This document shows positions 27,419 through 36,442 of a stretch of DNA of 64,000 bases, piece after piece. Positions within the stretch are counted from its first letter, which is position 1. Every line of letters begins with the position of its first letter. The notes under the pieces were generated by a model, which was not told the origin of the DNA, searched no databases, and saw nothing but the letters and a program-made list of their open reading frames with translations. This DNA is from Tolypothrix bouteillei VB521301. GTDB lineage: Bacteria; Cyanobacteriota; Cyanobacteriia; Cyanobacteriales; Nostocaceae. Where the stretch lies: NCBI RefSeq assembly GCF_000760695.4, contig NZ_JHEG04000001.1, positions 5,033,303-5,097,302 of the forward strand. Direction: 5' to 3'. The position numbers and the translations under genes are program-made.

Positions 27419-28702
27419 TTGAGTACAAGTGACAGTCGTCAAAGGTCGGAAGTTGAGGTTGATTGGATAGAAAAGCTTCTTTCTGAGGCTAAAGCTTTTG
27501 AAGCCAATACTTATGAAGAAGCATTAGCCAGAGTTCTTGTTGAGCAAGCTCTGAAAAATGCTGAAAGAACTGCTACCGCACCCGGTATTTCACTTGCGGC
27601 TGCTTTTGACCTCATTGTCGCTGCTGAGTACTATACAAAAGTAGCGAATACGGGATGGCTTTATTGTCCAGTAAAAAATTCCCCTCTTTTAATTTATCCA
27701 TACACTAACACCTGTCCAAGATGTGTTTTGCAAGGAAATTTTTATTTTCATCAAGCCAACAAACCTTCTTCTGGAACTATTGGTGGAACAACAAGGCGTT
27801 TGCTCTGTGTATTTCTCAAGCATTTATTCACAATAAATTCACGGTATTTGAAAATTTATTACGGTACAGAACCTATTGACGTAATCATTCATGATGAAAC
27901 ACAAGATGTAGTTTTATTAGCGGAAGTAAAAGCCGCACCACTGACAACACTTCCCTTAGCAGTAAAAGTCGAGGTGCAAACTGAGGTAGATGATAACGGA
28001 GAACCTATACCTCGTTTACACTCTGCTACGGATAATTCGTTTCTTACGTCATCTCAAATGAATATTATGCTTCCTAAGTTGGAAGACGATCGCTGGAATT
28101 ATGAGCTTGTACCTTTGGGTGTAAGAGGAAGTAGTAGTTCTACAAAATGGGCATACGAGCAAATTGGAAAAGTTTTTGGCGAGGAAGACGAACTGTTTTA
28201 TAGATATTTCCAGTTTTGGAATATTGCTTACTCTGCCTATAACAAAGCTGTAAGAGGAAGAGGAACTTTACCAGAGCCTGTTTATTGGTTAACAAATGCC
28301 TGCGGACAACCTATTCCCAGACCCGAAAATTGGCCTGTGAGAAGAAAGGGTGAGGGATACGAATCTATTTCTGATAGTAAATCAAGTGTGGGAATGGATA
28401 GAACCGATGATATAAAAAAAGGTATTTATCAAGTCTTAAAAATTGCGGCTTTTGGTAAACCCAAAGCCAGTCATTTTGCTTTCAAAACTGCATTACTGTC
28501 TAACATTCACGCTGTACGTCATTACAGAGATTACTTGCTTGAGCTTCAGGATATTGTGTGGACTTTAGATACAACAGGACAAGCAAAAAAAGTTGGTGAT
28601 TTGCCATTAGACCGAGAAATATATAACTTATTTGATGGTATTATTACTTTCACACAAAGCCATGTAAGAGATGAATGGATTCAACAAAATTTCCAATTCT
28701 AG
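27419..28702 (+). CDS. Type II restriction endonuclease (PD-(D/E)XK), partner of the permuted methyltransferase
   Basis: 427 residues. A TTG start is used because TAGGAG lies 5-6 bases upstream and the ATG at 27414 is followed directly by a stop. An acidic helical N-terminus precedes two Cys pairs (residues 83 and 99-102, CP...CPRC) that could bind zinc. The nuclease motif is PIDVIIHDETQDVVLLAEVK, giving Asp154, Glu169 and Lys171. Its 3' end overlaps the methyltransferase gene by 32 bases, so the two are translationally coupled. Size and gene partner recall the BssHII system, which cuts GCGCGC. That likeness is by architecture only, and the recognition site here is unknown. Confidence 0.82.
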   Translation: MSTSDSRQRSEVEVDWIEKLLSEAKAFEANTYEEALARVLVEQALKNAERTATAPGISLAAAFDLIVAAEYYTKVANTGWLYCPVKNSPLLIYPYTNTCPRCVLQGNFYFHQANKPSSGTIGGTTRRLLCVFLKHLFTINSRYLKIYYGTEPIDVIIHDETQDVVLLAEVKAAPLTTLPLAVKVEVQTEVDDNGEPIPRLHSATDNSFLTSSQMNIMLPKLEDDRWNYELVPLGVRGSSSSTKWAYEQIGKVFGEEDELFYRYFQFWNIAYSAYNKAVRGRGTLPEPVYWLTNACGQPIPRPENWPVRRKGEGYESISDSKSSVGMDRTDDIKKGIYQVLKIAAFGKPKASHFAFKTALLSNIHAVRHYRDYLLELQDIVWTLDTTGQAKKVGDLPLDREIYNLFDGIITFTQSHVRDEWIQQNFQF

Positions 28703-29795
28703 CAGTTCATATAAGATTATTGAAAATCATATTGCTAGAAGAGTAGGTTCCGATGTTCAAAAACGTATTAACGCCCTGAAAATAGGGCAAAAAATGCAGG
28801 ATTTACCCGAAGAGCTTTGGCATGATAGCTTTAAATACTATGTCAAGCATGACCCAAATCGACAGGGTGGACCAAACCTGAGAATGATTAGACTCGATCC
28901 GAATAAACCTTCCTTAACAGTGACAGGTTATATTTTTAACAAGTTTGTCCATCCTTATGAAAACAGGTTCATTACTGTACGAGAGGCAGCACGTTTGCAA
29001 GGTTTTCCCGATGGCATGAAATTTGAAGGAACCCTAACCAGTACTCAGCTTCAGGTAGGTAATGCCGTTCCCGTACCACTTGCAAAGGCTGTGTTTGAAC
29101 ATTTAGCTCACCAAGCGCATATGCTTGGATTTAATAATCGTACTTTAAAAGCCTTCAGTTTATTTAGTGGTGCAGGAGGTATGGATATTGGTGCTCATCT
29201 TACAAATTGCATAGACATTTGTGTAACACTCGATAATTGGTCAGATGCTTGTGCAACGCTAGGTGGTTTTTTTCGTAAAGGTGTTTCCGTTTTAGAAAAA
29301 GATATTTCCGCCCTAGAAGATCCATTAAATCTCTGGCAAAATGCCTCAGGTGAAGTTGATAAGCCTGACCTTGTATTTGGTGGTCCCCCTTGTCAAGCAT
29401 TCAGTCAAGCCGGTAAACAAAAAGGGTTGCAGGATGACCGAGGTAAAATGATTTACGAATTTTTGCGCTTCGTAGAACATTTACATCCTCCCTTTTTTGT
29501 CATGGAAAATGTACCCAATCTTAAAGGAATTGCAGGAAGTCAGTTATATCAGGAGATTTTGCAGAAGATGGCGAATTTAGGCTATCAAGTTTCAGTTGGG
29601 ATACTTCTTGCTGCTGATTTTGGCACTCCCCAATTACGACGGCGATTGTTCTTTGTTGGTTGCTTAAAAGAAATTGGCAGTATTAGCTTACCTTTACCAA
29701 CTCATACGCCAGAACCTGAATTATTTGGTCTGTTGCCATATGTAACAGTTGGTCAGGCTTTTGCCGATTTACCAGAAGCAGAGTTTAGCCGTTGA
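28671..29795 (+). CDS. Circularly permuted cytosine-5 DNA methyltransferase
   Basis: 374 residues. The motifs occur in an unusual order. Motif IX-type RFITVREAARLQGFPD (99-114) and motif X QLQVGNAVPVPLAKAV (126-141) come first. Then follow motif I FSLFSGAGGMD (162-172), motif IV GGPPCQAFSQ with catalytic Cys241, motif VI ENV (280-282) and motif VIII QLRRRLFFVG (321-330). The protein ends naturally at ...VTVGQAFADLPEAEFSR, the point where ordinary enzymes would go on to the target-recognition region and IX. Here that part (RxLDPNKPSLTVTG, residues 74-86) is N-terminal. This order is the one reported for M.BssHII. The enzyme should protect host DNA from the overlapping endonuclease. Confidence 0.9.
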   Translation: MNGFNKISNSSSSYKIIENHIARRVGSDVQKRINALKIGQKMQDLPEELWHDSFKYYVKHDPNRQGGPNLRMIRLDPNKPSLTVTGYIFNKFVHPYENRFITVREAARLQGFPDGMKFEGTLTSTQLQVGNAVPVPLAKAVFEHLAHQAHMLGFNNRTLKAFSLFSGAGGMDIGAHLTNCIDICVTLDNWSDACATLGGFFRKGVSVLEKDISALEDPLNLWQNASGEVDKPDLVFGGPPCQAFSQAGKQKGLQDDRGKMIYEFLRFVEHLHPPFFVMENVPNLKGIAGSQLYQEILQKMANLGYQVSVGILLAADFGTPQLRRRLFFVGCLKEIGSISLPLPTHTPEPELFGLLPYVTVGQAFADLPEAEFSR

Positions 29796-29860
29796 CTAAT
29801 CCGCACCTTCGTCCACACGTAACGTTACTCTGGTTAGTTTAGATAGTTCGCTAGGGTATT

Positions 29861-30424
29861 TTATGGATTTGGCTTATTGTTCTGACTTGACGATTCCTCG
29901 ATCCCCAGTACCTCTTGTAAAAGTTTACGTTCTTCAATAGGCAGTTCTAGCAACACGCGCCTATCCCCCTTTGTTTCCCGATAGCGGACAGCAGCATTTA
30001 AAAGACGAAGAGAAATTTGGAACTCAGGGCGGCTTCCCACCACTTCCCGCCATACCTCCAGCCACGATTGTGCTGCTTTGTTGCTTACTATCTCCGACAT
30101 CAGCGCCTGAATGCTCCGTTGTCGCACAAGTCCTTGTGCCAAGACTGAAGCAAGTTCATACCTGTCATAGAGTTCTATCAGGGTTTTGATACGAGTTTTC
30201 CACACCGCCGCATCATTTGTGCTGTTAAATAAATTGCGGAAAATTAACTCACCATCTTCTACCTCTATATCGCTTGTAGACTTTATGCGCTCAAGTGCGT
30301 ACTCTAACGCAGTAATACCTTCCTCCCAGTCATTCAGTCCCAGAATAGCGATCGCTCGGTTGAAGAAAACTCTATAACCCCCTCTTGGTAAGGGGAGACG
30401 TTTACATAGCAGAGATCGCCTGCT
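29861..30424 (-). pseudogene. 3' remnant of a TPR-type protein gene
   Basis: The reverse frame is open from 30424 to the stop at 29861 with no start codon until 30205. The upstream part translates to GGYRVFFNRAIAILGLNDWE and EGITALEYALERI, a TPR-like repeat. The rest (AVWKTRIKTLIELYDRYELA, LEVWREVV, ISLRLLNAAVRYRETKGDRR, VLLELPIEERKLLQEVLGIE) is the C-terminal region found on large cyanobacterial TPR proteins. About 188 codons remain, and a stop precedes them. Its 5' end overlaps the end of the Uma2 gene by 23 bases. It is probably the tail of a gene truncated by deletion or rearrangement. Translation of the last 114 residues from the ATG at 30205 is possible. Confidence 0.75.
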
Positions 30425-31040
30425 TCACCCAATTACGAAAAGCGCGAGTTGTTGACATTTCCCCATTTGTTCTGGTTTCTCGGATAAAGCGAGGAATCTC
30501 GTTCACTGGTACAGGCGCAAAGGTCGGACTAAGCTCTACTTCTGAGTAGTCTCCAGAGCTAAGTACGTAGAATCGAAGTACGTTTCCGTTGTATCCCCAG
30601 AATTCAGGGATACCCATTGCAGCATATAGTTTTAGCTTATCTATTTTTGGTCTGGAATATTCGACTTCCAGTACTAAATCTGGTGGTGGATCGGTTGCTA
30701 AGTCTATATTTTCTTTATGTCTAACCAAAGACTCATTTTGAATGTAGTAGCTACTATCCGGCTCACCACCTCGTTCCAAGTCATCCCGTGTTAAAGTCAG
30801 CGAACCAGCGCGTTTAATTTCCAGCCCCAGTTCTTCACACAACACCCCAATAAAACCTTCGATTATGCGATTAGAGTTCTCGTGCGGCATCATTGGAGAC
30901 ATGATTTCTAGTATCCCATTGTCATAAGCAAGTCTAGTGTTGCGTTGGTTGCTCATGTCAGCTAACATAGCTTTAAATGTCTGCCAGCTAATGTTCTCAA
31001 GTACAGTTCTAGTTTCTGCGAGTACTGCTGCTACTACCAT
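30402..31040 (-). CDS. Uma2-family (DUF820) endonuclease-like protein
   Basis: 212 residues from the ATG at 31040. It has the PD-(D/E)XK-like Uma2 core: RLAYDNGILEIMSPMMPHEN, then GGEPDSSYYIQNE (PD), PPDLVLEVEYSRPKIDKLKL (ExE...K) and YAAMGIPEFWGY. These genes are very numerous in filamentous cyanobacteria. Their true role is unsettled, with nuclease or transposition-associated functions proposed. Its 3' end overlaps the TPR remnant. Confidence 0.9.
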   Translation of the reverse strand: MVVAAVLAETRTVLENISWQTFKAMLADMSNQRNTRLAYDNGILEIMSPMMPHENSNRIIEGFIGVLCEELGLEIKRAGSLTLTRDDLERGGEPDSSYYIQNESLVRHKENIDLATDPPPDLVLEVEYSRPKIDKLKLYAAMGIPEFWGYNGNVLRFYVLSSGDYSEVELSPTFAPVPVNEIPRFIRETRTNGEMSTTRAFRNWVKQAISAM

Positions 31041-31231
31041 ATTCAATCTCCGTAGTTCATCGTTCAGCCTTCAAAAAAATTCGATATCGCAATCTTAATA
31101 GTACCCGAACAAAATTTGTCAGTGGGCTAAAGAGTGTTAATTGGCTGGTTGGCTAACTAACAACACACGTTCTAGAGCGGAGTACAGTAAAAACGCAGAA
31201 GTACGTCAACGAAATACAGCAAAGTACAAAA

Positions 31232-31549
31232 ATGACACAGTTACACAACAGCGATCGCCCCAAAAGAGGCAGACTGTTTCCAGAACGCACTATTTCACCT
31301 ACAGAAAAAGCCAAACGCCAAGCAGAGGCGAACGCTTTTCACCAGAGAGGTCGTCTCATTTTCGAGCAAATTCGTCTTCAACTCATTCAAGACCACTACA
31401 ACTGGTTTATTTTAATCGAGCCAGATAGTGGAGACTACTTCGTAGCACCAAATAGTATGAGTGCTTTACAACAAGCGCTGCAAAAACACCCACAAGGTCA
31501 ATTTGCAGCTTTCCGTTTGAATGAGACAGGAGTCTGCGGACGGATATGA
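31232..31549 (+). CDS. Conserved hypothetical protein; downstream partner appears truncated
   Basis: 105 residues from the ATG at 31232. The N-terminus is basic and helical (RTISPTEKAKRQAEANAFHQ). The C-terminal half HYNWFILIEPDSGDYFVAPN, SALQQALQKHPQ and AAFRLNETGVCGRI is a motif set I know from cyanobacterial two-gene units whose second gene is an aspartyl-protease-like protein. Here the TGA overlaps an ATG at 31546 that starts MIQGDGLVSTQIRARFDI, similar to the start of such partners, but homology seems to stop at once and the frame runs into the ABC gene. The partner is probably lost. The longer overlapping forward frame at 31141 is rejected. Confidence 0.7.
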   Translation: MTQLHNSDRPKRGRLFPERTISPTEKAKRQAEANAFHQRGRLIFEQIRLQLIQDHYNWFILIEPDSGDYFVAPNSMSALQQALQKHPQGQFAAFRLNETGVCGRI

Positions 31550-31623
31550 TCCAAGGCGATGGTCTTGTCTCTACTCAAATCAGAGCCAGGTTTGATATTA
31601 CCTCAAACAATACAATCCCATAT

Positions 31624-32715
31624 CTATGCTCCAACACTCGACATTTGTTTCCTGACAAGAGCATCCCCCGAGCGAACATCAAACCAGTGAATGTTTTGCG
31701 GAGTCAATGCCAGGGTAATATCCTCGCCACTCCAACTTCGATCTGTTGGTAGCAACGCACGTACTGTCGTCTGCGACCCTTCAATCTTCACGCTGACCAA
31801 ATAGTGCATACCTAAATTCTCCACTAGATACACCCGCCCTTTAATAGTTTGTGTATCATTGGCTTCTGGAATCCGAACGTTTTCCGGACGAATTCCCAAT
31901 ACGATTTCAGGTGGTACAGTTGGTAAATCTGGGAGAGATATTTGGAAGTTCCCCAGCATCGCGTGTCGCCCTTGACAAGGTAAAGTCAGTAAATTCATTT
32001 GGGGACTGCCAACAAATCCAGCAACAAATAAATTGGCTGGATGGTTGTAGATGCGATCGGGTGGGTCAAGTTGTTGGACATAACCATCATTGAGCAAAGC
32101 CACTTTAGTAGACAGTGTCATTGCTTCTGTCTGATCGTGAGTAACATAAACAACCGGAACATTTTGAGCAGCGAATAGTTGCTTGATATCTGCCCTCACT
32201 CGTTCGCGGAGCAATGCATCTAGGTTACTTAGGGGTTCATCTAACAAGTATACATTAGCACGCCGGACAAGCGCTCGCCCTACTGCAACTCGCTGTCGCT
32301 GTCCTCCAGACAGTTGACCGGGCTTGCGGTTCAATAATTCTTCCAATCCTAAAATATGAGCAACGTCTGCGATTCGGCTTTTAATTTCTACGGGTGGAGT
32401 GCGGTGCAGTTTGAGACCAGAAGCAAGGTTGTCATACACTGTCATGTGGGGATAAAGCGCATAACTTTGAAACACCATTGCAATATTGCGCTCGGCTGGT
32501 CGCTTGTAGGTGACATCCACGTCTCCAATTGTAATTTGACCGCGAGTTGGTTCTTCTAACCCTGCAATCATTCGCAGTGTGGTAGACTTTCCACAGCCAG
32601 AAGGACCTAACAAAGTCAGAAATTCTCCATCGTTTACGGTTAAGCTAACATCTTTTACCGGAACAACTTTGGAAGTGTAGGTTTTATTTAAGTTTTTCAG
32701 TACAAGTCTAGCCAT
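31624..32715 (-). CDS. Sugar ABC importer ATP-binding protein (MalK/UgpC family)
   Basis: 363 residues. Walker [22 protein letters not shown]-loop [15 protein letters not shown], signature [20 protein letters not shown], Walker [17 protein letters not shown] and the H-loop [11 protein letters not shown] are all intact. A C-terminal TOBE-type domain (about 240-355) includes [14 protein letters not shown]. It should power uptake of a carbohydrate through the two permeases encoded just upstream. It is the last gene of a four-gene leftward operon, 103 bases after the second permease. Confidence 0.95.
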   Translation of the reverse strand: MARLVLKNLNKTYTSKVVPVKDVSLTVNDGEFLTLLGPSGCGKSTTLRMIAGLEEPTRGQITIGDVDVTYKRPAERNIAMVFQSYALYPHMTVYDNLASGLKLHRTPPVEIKSRIADVAHILGLEELLNRKPGQLSGGQRQRVAVGRALVRRANVYLLDEPLSNLDALLRERVRADIKQLFAAQNVPVVYVTHDQTEAMTLSTKVALLNDGYVQQLDPPDRIYNHPANLFVAGFVGSPQMNLLTLPCQGRHAMLGNFQISLPDLPTVPPEIVLGIRPENVRIPEANDTQTIKGRVYLVENLGMHYLVSVKIEGSQTTVRALLPTDRSWSGEDITLALTPQNIHWFDVRSGDALVRKQMSSVGA

Positions 32716-32818
32716 TGTTTGATTTTGGATTTTGGATTAACAATTTTTAGGATGTCGTGTCTTTTGAAAGAAGTTTATTCTGTATGACATTGTTGAAAAT
32801 CAAAATTCTGACATCAAT

Positions 32819-33703
32819 TTACCCTTTAACAGCACCAGCCGTCAGACCTTGAACAATCCTGCGCTGGAAAAACAAAACGAGTAAAACTAAAGGTAAAGTT
32901 CCCACAACAGTTGCTGCTGCAATTGGACCGTAAGGAATTTCATAAACTGAAGCGCCTCCTAACTGTGCTGCAGCCACAGGAATTGTCTTTAATTCTTCGC
33001 GAGTCATAAACGTGAGAGCAAAAATAAACTCGTTCCAGGCAAAAATAAAGGTGAGAATTCCAGTCGTCACCAAGGCGGGAAGGGTCATAGGCAATACAAT
33101 TTGCCACAGCAATTGAAAGGTGTTATAGCCATCGACTCTGGCTGAATCTTCCAAGTCTTTAGGCAATTGCTGGAAAAAACTTCTCAAGACTAAAATTGTC
33201 AGAGGTAAATTGATAGCGGTGTAAGGTACAATCAATGCCAAATAATTGTTACCCCACCTGAGTGCTTGGATAATTTCTAACAATCCTATAAATAGAAGAA
33301 TTCCTGGAAATAATGTCACAATGAGCACACTTGCAAGAATAAATCGTTCGCCCCAAGGGCGCAACCGTGCAAGGGCATAAGCGGCGGGTGCTCCAATCGC
33401 TAAGGACAGAGCCGTGGATGTTACGGAAACGAAAGCACTGTTGAAGATATAGCGCCAAAATGGACGTCGGACGAATAGCTCTATGTAGTGAGAGAGAGTG
33501 TATCGCGTAGGAATATAGACAGTGGGAATCGCAGCAATGTCTTCATTGACCTTGAATGAGGTCAGCAGTTGCCAGAGTGCTGGTGCTAGGCTGAACAAAG
33601 CCACTAGTGCAATTGCTATTGGTAGCAAGAATTTTTTCCAAGGAATTGCTTTTTTGGGTGGTTTGGAAGTGTTTGATGGAACTGTTTCTGGAAGTGCAGT
33701 CAT
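32819..33703 (-). CDS. Carbohydrate ABC permease, MalG-like
   Basis: 294 residues with six predicted membrane helices, starting with PIAIALVALFSLAPALWQLL. The cytoplasmic EAA loop is EDSARVDGYNTFQLLWQIVL with a following PALV, the docking site for the ATPase. IFNSAFVSVTSTALSLAIGA and the C-terminal AAATVVGTLPLVLLVLFFQR fit MalG-type proteins. It forms the membrane pore with the permease encoded 14 bases upstream. Confidence 0.94.
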   Translation of the reverse strand: MTALPETVPSNTSKPPKKAIPWKKFLLPIAIALVALFSLAPALWQLLTSFKVNEDIAAIPTVYIPTRYTLSHYIELFVRRPFWRYIFNSAFVSVTSTALSLAIGAPAAYALARLRPWGERFILASVLIVTLFPGILLFIGLLEIIQALRWGNNYLALIVPYTAINLPLTILVLRSFFQQLPKDLEDSARVDGYNTFQLLWQIVLPMTLPALVTTGILTFIFAWNEFIFALTFMTREELKTIPVAAAQLGGASVYEIPYGPIAAATVVGTLPLVLLVLFFQRRIVQGLTAGAVKG

Positions 33704-33717
33704 GGGTAAATAACTCC

Positions 33718-34614
33718 TTATGTCCTAGCACGGGATCTGTTAAGCAAGAAACTGGCGATCGCCACTGCTGCAACCAGTATTAAAAATGTTACGACCACAA
33801 GAGCTGCCCCGTAGCCAAAATCTAAGTAGCGCATCACAGTAGAATAGATGTACAGCGAAACCACTTCTGTTGCACCACCAGGTCCGCCCCCAGTCATCAC
33901 AGCAATTAAGTCAAAAATCCCGAAAGCTTGAGCAAACCGAAACAACACTGCAATGAGAATTTGCGGTAATAGCAACGGCAAAGTAATTTTGTAGAAGTTT
34001 TGCCACGGTGTTGCGCCATCAACGGAATGAGCTTCATAAAGATCTTGCGAAATTGACTGCAAGCCAGCGAGTAGCAGAATACTAATAAAAGGTGTCGTTT
34101 TCCAAATATCAGCAAATATAACTGCTATCATCGCTAGTGTTGGATCTCCCAACCAGTTAATCCCAGTCTGTATCAATCCGAATCGCCGCAAAATATCATT
34201 TACAACTCCAAACTGGTCGTTAAAAATCCACGCCCAAGCTAAACCAATCAGAGCCGTGGGCAAAGCCCAAGGTAAAATTGCGATGGTACGCACAACTCCC
34301 CGTCCAAAAAATGCCTGATTGAGAACTAAGGCTATTCCCAATCCCAATAATAATTCTGAAATAACGGATGCTGTTGTAAATACGGATGTCGTCCAAAGAC
34401 TCTGCCAAAAACGACCATCTCCTATCATCCGTACATAATTATCCAAACCAGAAAATACGGGTTGCAACTCCGTTCCCAAATTCCTAGTAAATACACTTAA
34501 CCAAAATGCTCGTGCGATCGGATATGCAAATACAAACAACAGCAGTAGCAATGCTGGTGTTAGTAAAATCCATGCTGTCCTTTGTTGCCGACTTTTAAGT
34601 GTTTGCAAGTTCAT
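33718..34614 (-). CDS. Carbohydrate ABC permease, MalF-like
   Basis: 298 residues from the ATG at 34614, preceded by AAGGTG; a TTG nine codons upstream would overlap the previous gene and is less likely. Six membrane helices are predicted, starting TAWILLTPALLLLLFVFAYP. The EAA loop is YEAHSVDGATPWQNFYKITL with PLLLP. Typical MalF/UgpA-like length. It lies 13 bases after the binding-protein gene and 14 bases before its MalG-like partner. Confidence 0.94.
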   Translation of the reverse strand: MNLQTLKSRQQRTAWILLTPALLLLLFVFAYPIARAFWLSVFTRNLGTELQPVFSGLDNYVRMIGDGRFWQSLWTTSVFTTASVISELLLGLGIALVLNQAFFGRGVVRTIAILPWALPTALIGLAWAWIFNDQFGVVNDILRRFGLIQTGINWLGDPTLAMIAVIFADIWKTTPFISILLLAGLQSISQDLYEAHSVDGATPWQNFYKITLPLLLPQILIAVLFRFAQAFGIFDLIAVMTGGGPGGATEVVSLYIYSTVMRYLDFGYGAALVVVTFLILVAAVAIASFLLNRSRART

Positions 34615-34627
34615 CACCTTGACTATT

Positions 34628-35944
34628 TTAGCTTTGTCCAATTTTTAGCAGTCGGCGCGTTTCACTAGCAGCAGCCTGCATTGCTCGTTCCGGAGTCATC
34701 CGACCGCTGAGCGTCGCACTTAAGTAGCGTTGTAAAATATCTGAAGCCTGAGCGTATTGAGCAACGGGTGGGCGTAAGACAGCATTATCTACAACTTTTA
34801 GCAATTGGGGAAAGTAAGAATATTTGGCTACAATTTCTGGATCTGTAAAGAGTGCGCGGCGGCTTGGGACGTAGCTTTCACTTAAAGCAAATTGGCGTTG
34901 TGCTTCTTCACTTGTAAAGTATTGAATTGCTTTCCATGCTTGTTGTTGATGTCTGGAAGATTTGGCAATTCCCAAACCCCATCCCCCAAGACAAGCACCC
35001 CCAGTGCTTCCTGGTGCGTGAACCATCGTCTTAATACCAATTTTGCCCCGGATTGGCGAACCTTCTTTATTGGCTAAAGTCCAGACATAAGGCCAACTTC
35101 GTAGAAATGCCACTTGACCGCTTTGGAACATCCGTCTGGTGTCTTCTTCGATATAAGTCGTAACTCCAGGAGGGGAAATACCTTCCCTTACAGTGTTACG
35201 CAAGAACTCGATCGCTTTTAGCGTTTGCGGTCGATCCAATCCCACCTCTCCCGTATCAGAATTAATCCAGAAGCCACCAGAACCTTCGAGAACTTCGACA
35301 AACATCGCCACCAATCCTTCATACTGGCGACCTTGCCAAACATAGCCCCAGTTTACCTTGTCTTGTTTTTGCAAGGCTTGGGAAATTCGCATTAAGTCCT
35401 CGAAAGTTTCAGGGGGTTTGAATCCTGCTTCTTTGAGCAAGTCTTCTCGGTAGTAGAGCATTCCCGCATCAGAACGCACGGGAATCCTGTAGAGCTTGTC
35501 TTGATAGCGTCCCGCTTCCACATCCTTGGGCGAAAATGCTGCTAACTCTTGCTTGGAAATGCGATCGTCTAAAGGTTGCAACCAGTTAGCGGCTGCAAAC
35601 TTAGGAGCCCAGATCGTATCCATATAAATTAAGTCATAAGGAGACTCACCCAAGATAAAAGCAGAAGTATACAAATCTTCCAACAAATTGGTAGCATTTG
35701 GTCCTTCAACAAGGTTGATGCGAATACCTGGGTTTTTGGCTTCAAAGTTTTTTATTAAAAATTGTTTCCAAGGTGGAGCATCAGGCGCAGCAATCAACAT
35801 ATTCAAGACAACTGGTTGTTGCGAGAATGCTACCCAACTGTACAATATGATGCTCAATAACAGTGTCAGGAAAACTCCTGTACGTAAAAAACCTTGTTTT
35901 CGTAAGAAATTTCCCAGTTTATTCAGTGTTCTGCGGTACGACAT
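34628..35944 (-). CDS. Sugar ABC transporter substrate-binding protein
   Basis: 438 residues, family 1 extracellular solute-binding protein. A signal/anchor segment (about 20-40, GVFLTLLLSIILYSWVAFSQ) is followed by LNMLIAAPDAPPWKQFLIKN, PYDLIYMDTIWAPKFAAANW and a ligand-lobe stretch GGACLGGWGLGIAKSSRHQQ. There is no lipobox Cys, so it may be held by the uncleaved N-terminal helix. The build resembles binding proteins for maltose-type sugars, trehalose, sucrose or glucosylglycerol; the ligand cannot be read from sequence. It is the first gene of the four-gene operon. Confidence 0.93.
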   Translation of the reverse strand: MSYRRTLNKLGNFLRKQGFLRTGVFLTLLLSIILYSWVAFSQQPVVLNMLIAAPDAPPWKQFLIKNFEAKNPGIRINLVEGPNATNLLEDLYTSAFILGESPYDLIYMDTIWAPKFAAANWLQPLDDRISKQELAAFSPKDVEAGRYQDKLYRIPVRSDAGMLYYREDLLKEAGFKPPETFEDLMRISQALQKQDKVNWGYVWQGRQYEGLVAMFVEVLEGSGGFWINSDTGEVGLDRPQTLKAIEFLRNTVREGISPPGVTTYIEEDTRRMFQSGQVAFLRSWPYVWTLANKEGSPIRGKIGIKTMVHAPGSTGGACLGGWGLGIAKSSRHQQQAWKAIQYFTSEEAQRQFALSESYVPSRRALFTDPEIVAKYSYFPQLLKVVDNAVLRPPVAQYAQASDILQRYLSATLSGRMTPERAMQAAASETRRLLKIGQS

Positions 35945-36371
35945 TATAAATGAATACGATTGTTAACTGCTAGCAAATAAAAGATTTAACCTTCCAAATA
36001 GGATTTGCTGTTTGCTTACAAATTTGCTTTAGATGCAGAAAATTCTACCTTTTCAAAAGCAAGATAAAAAGCAATTTGAATGTAGAAGGCAATGCCGCCC
36101 CTACAGTGCTTAAAACTTTTCATAAATCATTTATGATTTCTATAAAAGAAGAAGCTATCTATTTGGAAATTCAAAAAATGCTATGATTGGCTATAATTAA
36201 AACTTGTTTTAAAGAACTACACAACTTTCCAAAGATAGAGAAAGCTACTGAGGATAACTTTCTTAAAGAAATACAGCGAAGATAGCACTAAAATTTACAA
36301 TTTTTCATATTTAGCCGATTCGTGAAAACAACAAAGTAGAGGATAGTTGTATTTATCTTACTGAAAACTAC
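35945..36371. other. Spacer upstream of the sugar importer operon
   Basis: 427 AT-rich bases holding the importer promoter region. A short stem ATTCTATAAAAG/ATAAATCATTTATGAT is present near 36120-36140. No gene-like frame was found. Confidence 0.5.
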
Positions 36372-36406
36372 AAGATCCCTGACTTGACAAAAAAGTCAGG
36401 GATCTT
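36372..36406 (-). terminator. Strong hairpin 3' of the DUF4344 gene
   Basis: AAGATCCCTGACTT and AAGTCAGGGATCTT form a perfect 14-base stem around a 7-base loop. It lies 36 bases after the stop of the leftward DUF4344 gene and is followed on the minus strand by a short T-containing stretch, so it should terminate that transcript. Confidence 0.85.
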
Positions 36407-36442
36407 AGCAAACGATATAATACGCAACCCAGAACCTACTAG

